From positions 1 to 33,931 of the forward strand of contig DASXLG010000291.1 of the NCBI GenBank assembly GCA_036496425.1: a stretch of 33,931 nt of DNA. The letters run 5' to 3'. The position numbers and the translations under genes are program-made. The notes below the pieces were generated by a model. That model saw only the letters and a program-made list of their open reading frames with translations. It was not told the origin of the DNA and made no database searches. Shown here piece after piece: positions 31,634 to 33,931 of the stretch (position 1 is the stretch's first letter; each line of letters opens with the position of its first letter). The stretch is from Terriglobia bacterium. GTDB taxonomy: Bacteria > Acidobacteriota > Terriglobia > 20CM-2-55-15.

Positions 31634-31942
31634 CTAGAGCAGGCCGGGAATTTTGAGGCCGCCGGCAAGGCCGCCAAGCTGGCTCTGCATGGTCTCGTCG
31701 ACCTTGCGGATGCCTTCATTGACCGCCGCGACGATCAGATCCTGCAGCATGTCCTTATCGCCGCCGGCGAAGACCTCGGGGTCGATCTGAATCGAGATCA
31801 GCTGTTTCTGGCCGTTCATCTTGACCGAAACCATACCGCCGCCCGCCGTCGCGTCGACCACCGTCGACTCCATCTGCTTCTGCAGCTTCTCCTGCATCTG
31901 CTGGGCTTGTTTCATCATCTGCTGGATATTCATGTTGTTCAT
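31634..31942 (-). CDS. ybaB: YbaB/EbfC nucleoid-associated protein
   Basis: A 102-residue DNA-binding protein of the YbaB/EbfC family, which forms a dimer and binds the nucleoid. The N-terminal Gln/Met-rich helix ([20 protein letters not shown]) and the [20 protein letters not shown] strand region are diagnostic. It lies 2 nt after dnaX and directly before recR, the usual order. It starts MNNMN; the second Met is an alternative start. Confidence 0.95.
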   Translation of the reverse strand: MNNMNIQQMMKQAQQMQEKLQKQMESTVVDATAGGGMVSVKMNGQKQLISIQIDPEVFAGGDKDMLQDLIVAAVNEGIRKVDETMQSQLGGLAGGLKIPGLL

Positions 31943-31944
31943 AG

Positions 31945-33618
31945 CTATTCCTCTTTCGCGGGTTTGACCTGGGCCAGATCCCCACGGAAAACCTGCAGAA
32001 ATCGTTGCACCAGAGGCTCGTCTTTGGCGGTCTCCGCAGCCGCGCCATCTTTCTGCTGCGTCTCCTTCATTATAAGAGACACGGAAACGGGTTTACCAAT
32101 CAGATCGCCGGCGGCGGCATCCAGCACGTTCTGGTGTTCTTTCGATTGCAGCATCGCGAGCACGGTGCTGTTGCCGATAATGACTCGAACCGTATCGCCG
32201 TCACGCTCGATGCGCTCCGACTTCTGGAGATAAACGGCCGTTGTCGCCAACCGGTCTTCGACGCGGCGGGTGAAGACATCGGCGAATGTAGATGATTCGG
32301 GCGTGCCGGAAGCCGGAGGCGCCGCTGCTTGCTCTGTTTTCCGCGGCGGGGGTGCGGGTGAAGCCGGCGGCGGTGTTGGTGAAACCGGTGTCGGTGAAAC
32401 CGTTCTGGTCGGCGGCGTTCGGGGTGGGGCCGGCGTCCGCACCGGAGCTGGAGCCTTTGCTGGTGCCGGCCTTGGAAGCGGGTTACCCGATCCCCCGGCT
32501 TTGACGTCCCGCAGGACCTCCTCGATATCGCGAACGTAACCGACCTTTGCCAGCTTCACAAAGCCGACTTCCAGATGGAATCTGGGCTGAGCCGTCCAGC
32601 GCAGGTCGCTTTCGATCCGCAGCAGCATGTCGAAGAAGCGGATCAGATCCTGTTCCGTAAAAGCCGCCGAGCGCTCCGCCAGAGAGCGTTTCTCGTCGGC
32701 GCTTCCGATCACCTTGTCTTCCAGGCCGAGTTTGGTGACGAGCAGGTCGCGGATGCGGCCGATAAACTCGCGCACGAACTGCTGGAGATTCAGGCCCTGA
32801 TCGACCACGATTCCGACATTTTCGAGCAGACCTCTGGAGTCGCGGCTGGCCAGGCTGTCGATGCTTCGATCGAGAATGTCGCTCGGGATGAATCCCAGAA
32901 CGTCGCGGACGTCTTCATCGACGACATCCTGACCGCTGAAGGAAATGATCTGGTCCAGCAGCGATTGCGCATCCCGCATGCTGCCTTCCGATGCCTTTAC
33001 GATATAACCCAGAGCCCGGTCATCGATCTTCACGCCTTCGCGTTCGCCGATCCGGCGCAGGTGCGCGTGAATTTCCGCAGGTGGAATGGTTCTGAAAATG
33101 AACTGCTGGCAGCGGGAGAGGATCGTGGCGGGAAGCTTGTGCCGCTCGGTTGTCGCCATGATGAACACGACGTGCGGAGGAGGTTCCTCGAGAATCTTCA
33201 ACAAGGCGTTGAAAGCCGACGTCGAGAGCATGTGCACTTCATCAATGATGAAGATTTTGTACCGGCTCCGGGCAGCGGCGTACTTGGCGCTTTCTCTCAA
33301 CTCGCGGATATTGTCGACACCGGTATTGGATGCCGCATCGATCTCGAAAACGTCGATCGATTTGCCGGACGCGATCTCCTGGCATGAGGGACAGGTGTTG
33401 TCCGGGGTGATGGTCGGGCCCTTTTCGCAATTCAGGCCCTTCGCAAGGATCCGCGCCGTTGTCGTTTTACCCACGCCGCGCGGGCCGGAGAACAGGTAGG
33501 CATGGCCGATGCGCTCCATCTGGATCGCATTCTGCAGCGTCTGCACGATCGGCTTCTGGCCGACGACATCTTCAAAAACCTGCGGCCGGAATTTTCTGGC
33601 GATGACCTGGTAGTTCAT
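31945..33618 (-). CDS. dnaX: DNA polymerase III subunit gamma/tau
   Basis: A 557-residue clamp-loader ATPase. Walker A is [12 protein letters not shown] at about 43-55, Walker B is FIIDEVHML, and sensor 1 lies in [22 protein letters not shown]. The zinc module reads LNCEKG, then DNTCPSCQ: three cysteines, with Asp where the first Cys of the usual triplet stands. A Pro-rich linker at about 375-440 leads to the C-terminal tau-like domain. I see no A-run slippery site, so a frameshifted gamma form is not supported. First protein gene of dnaX-ybaB-recR. Confidence 0.96.
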   Translation of the reverse strand: MNYQVIARKFRPQVFEDVVGQKPIVQTLQNAIQMERIGHAYLFSGPRGVGKTTTARILAKGLNCEKGPTITPDNTCPSCQEIASGKSIDVFEIDAASNTGVDNIRELRESAKYAAARSRYKIFIIDEVHMLSTSAFNALLKILEEPPPHVVFIMATTERHKLPATILSRCQQFIFRTIPPAEIHAHLRRIGEREGVKIDDRALGYIVKASEGSMRDAQSLLDQIISFSGQDVVDEDVRDVLGFIPSDILDRSIDSLASRDSRGLLENVGIVVDQGLNLQQFVREFIGRIRDLLVTKLGLEDKVIGSADEKRSLAERSAAFTEQDLIRFFDMLLRIESDLRWTAQPRFHLEVGFVKLAKVGYVRDIEEVLRDVKAGGSGNPLPRPAPAKAPAPVRTPAPPRTPPTRTVSPTPVSPTPPPASPAPPPRKTEQAAAPPASGTPESSTFADVFTRRVEDRLATTAVYLQKSERIERDGDTVRVIIGNSTVLAMLQSKEHQNVLDAAAGDLIGKPVSVSLIMKETQQKDGAAAETAKDEPLVQRFLQVFRGDLAQVKPAKEE

Positions 33619-33681
33619 TAAAGAGAAATCCGAGTGAAATGAAAAAACTTCGAATGATGCAATGGTGAAATAGCTAACCCA

Positions 33682-33787
33682 GCAGGCCAGGGGGATACTG
33701 TGTCACATTGGTTTACCCGATACCGTTGCTTCCTTCCGGACCTGGCGGGGTTTTCGAGCTCCAATTGCACAGCCCCCCAAAGCCTGC
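33682..33787 (-). ncRNA. ffs: Signal recognition particle RNA (small bacterial 4.5S type)
   Basis: The minus strand carries the near-invariant domain IV hairpin, CCAGGTCCGGAAGGAAGCA, which binds Ffh. Flanking arms GCAGGC/GCCTGC, GGGGG/CCCCC, CTGTG/CACAG and CAATTGG/CCAATG close the rod, setting the ends at about 33787 and 33682 (106 nt). Its place between tRNA-Ser and dnaX is common in bacteria. Confidence 0.95.
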
Positions 33788-33813
33788 TCGGCCGGCGGCA
33801 GGGGCCGCCTGAG

Positions 33814-33900
33814 CGGAGAGAGTGGGATTCGAACCCACGGTGGAGTTACCCCCACACACGCTTTCCAAGCGTGCTCCTTAAACCACTCGGACACCTCTCC
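33814..33900 (-). tRNA. tRNA-Ser (anticodon GGA)
   Basis: An 87-nt class II tRNA. The acceptor GGAGAGG pairs with TCTCTCC (one G-U), followed by discriminator G; CCA is not encoded. The anticodon loop CTTGGAAAG gives GGA, reading UCC/UCU. The long variable arm and the T-arm GTGGGTTCGAATCCCAC are typical for serine. It is not tRNA-Sec. Confidence 0.96.
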
Positions 33901-33912
33901 GGAGTGATGATT

Positions 33913-33921
33913 AGATTAGCA
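33913..33921 (-). promoter_or_regulatory. Candidate extended -10 for tRNA-Ser and ffs
   Basis: TGCTAATCT on the minus strand (TGn plus TAATCT) lies 12 nt before the tRNA 5' end. The -35 would fall beyond the window edge. Confidence 0.35.
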
Positions 33922-33931
33922 GAAAGCGAGA

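Noticed and set aside
31319-33387. Plus-strand ORFs opposite recR, ybaB and dnaX
   Set aside because: Antisense shadows produced by GC-rich codon use; the minus-strand genes are unambiguous.
31945-33618. Programmed frameshift in dnaX producing a gamma form
   Set aside because: No A-run slippery heptamer is seen in the gene.
33814-33900. tRNA-Sec for the candidate selenoprotein
   Set aside because: The anticodon is GGA and the acceptor and variable arms are those of an ordinary tRNA-Ser; selC must be sought elsewhere.

Overview
The window reads as a chromosomal segment of a mid-to-high-GC, Gram-negative, rod-shaped bacterium. I infer Acidobacteriota: the acid- and proline-rich insertion inside RNase E/G, the carboxypeptidase-regulatory/TonB_C protein, the secreted two-domain VOC proteins, the M13 lipoprotein and the dense palindromic intergenic repeats all fit. 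No single marker here proves the phylum. Nothing indicates a prophage, plasmid or IS element; most genes are housekeeping.

Layout. 29-1954 (-) encodes a membrane-anchored PpiD-type foldase, divergent from the cell-wall elongation operon mreB-mreC-mreD-mrdA-rodA (2118-7594, +). A leader of about 230 nt (7612-7845) precedes a long RNase E/G gene, followed by lpd and lipA (lipoamide metabolism). The region 12500-22444 is accessory: two paralogous secreted VOC proteins, a small membrane protein, a secreted amidase, a TonB_C protein, an OsmC-like gene with an in-frame TGA, a secreted hypothetical, an SDR and an M13 peptidase. From 22765 to 28325 (-) lie otsB, otsA, a small membrane protein, a 50-codon ORF, recQ and a DUF4258/DUF2283 pair. 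A GT9 glycosyltransferase (-) and an MHS-type MFS transporter (+) are divergent. The window ends with the conserved tRNA-Ser - ffs - dnaX - ybaB - recR cluster (- strand).

Main discovery candidates. (1) 17157-17633 (-) is an OsmC-like gene interrupted by one TGA exactly where the family has its first catalytic cysteine. The frame and homology continue on both sides, and a perfect 7-bp hairpin with a GGA loop starts 19 nt after the TGA. This is what a bacterial selenocysteine gene with its SECIS element looks like. (2) Three families of palindromic intergenic repeats occur: family A (five copies, 9-nt units related to CACAAGAAG), family B (two copies, 9-nt units related to CGCAGATGA) and family C (14-nt units). 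Four of five A copies lie between convergent gene ends; both B copies lie in divergent promoter regions. (3) The RNase E/G leader carries two identical Shine-Dalgarno blocks that compete for one anti-SD segment. (4) Several starts lack a Shine-Dalgarno and have a -10-like hexamer 6-8 nt upstream, suggesting leaderless transcripts. (5) The DUF4258 toxin-like gene is broken by a single-base frameshift while its coupled DUF2283 partner is intact.
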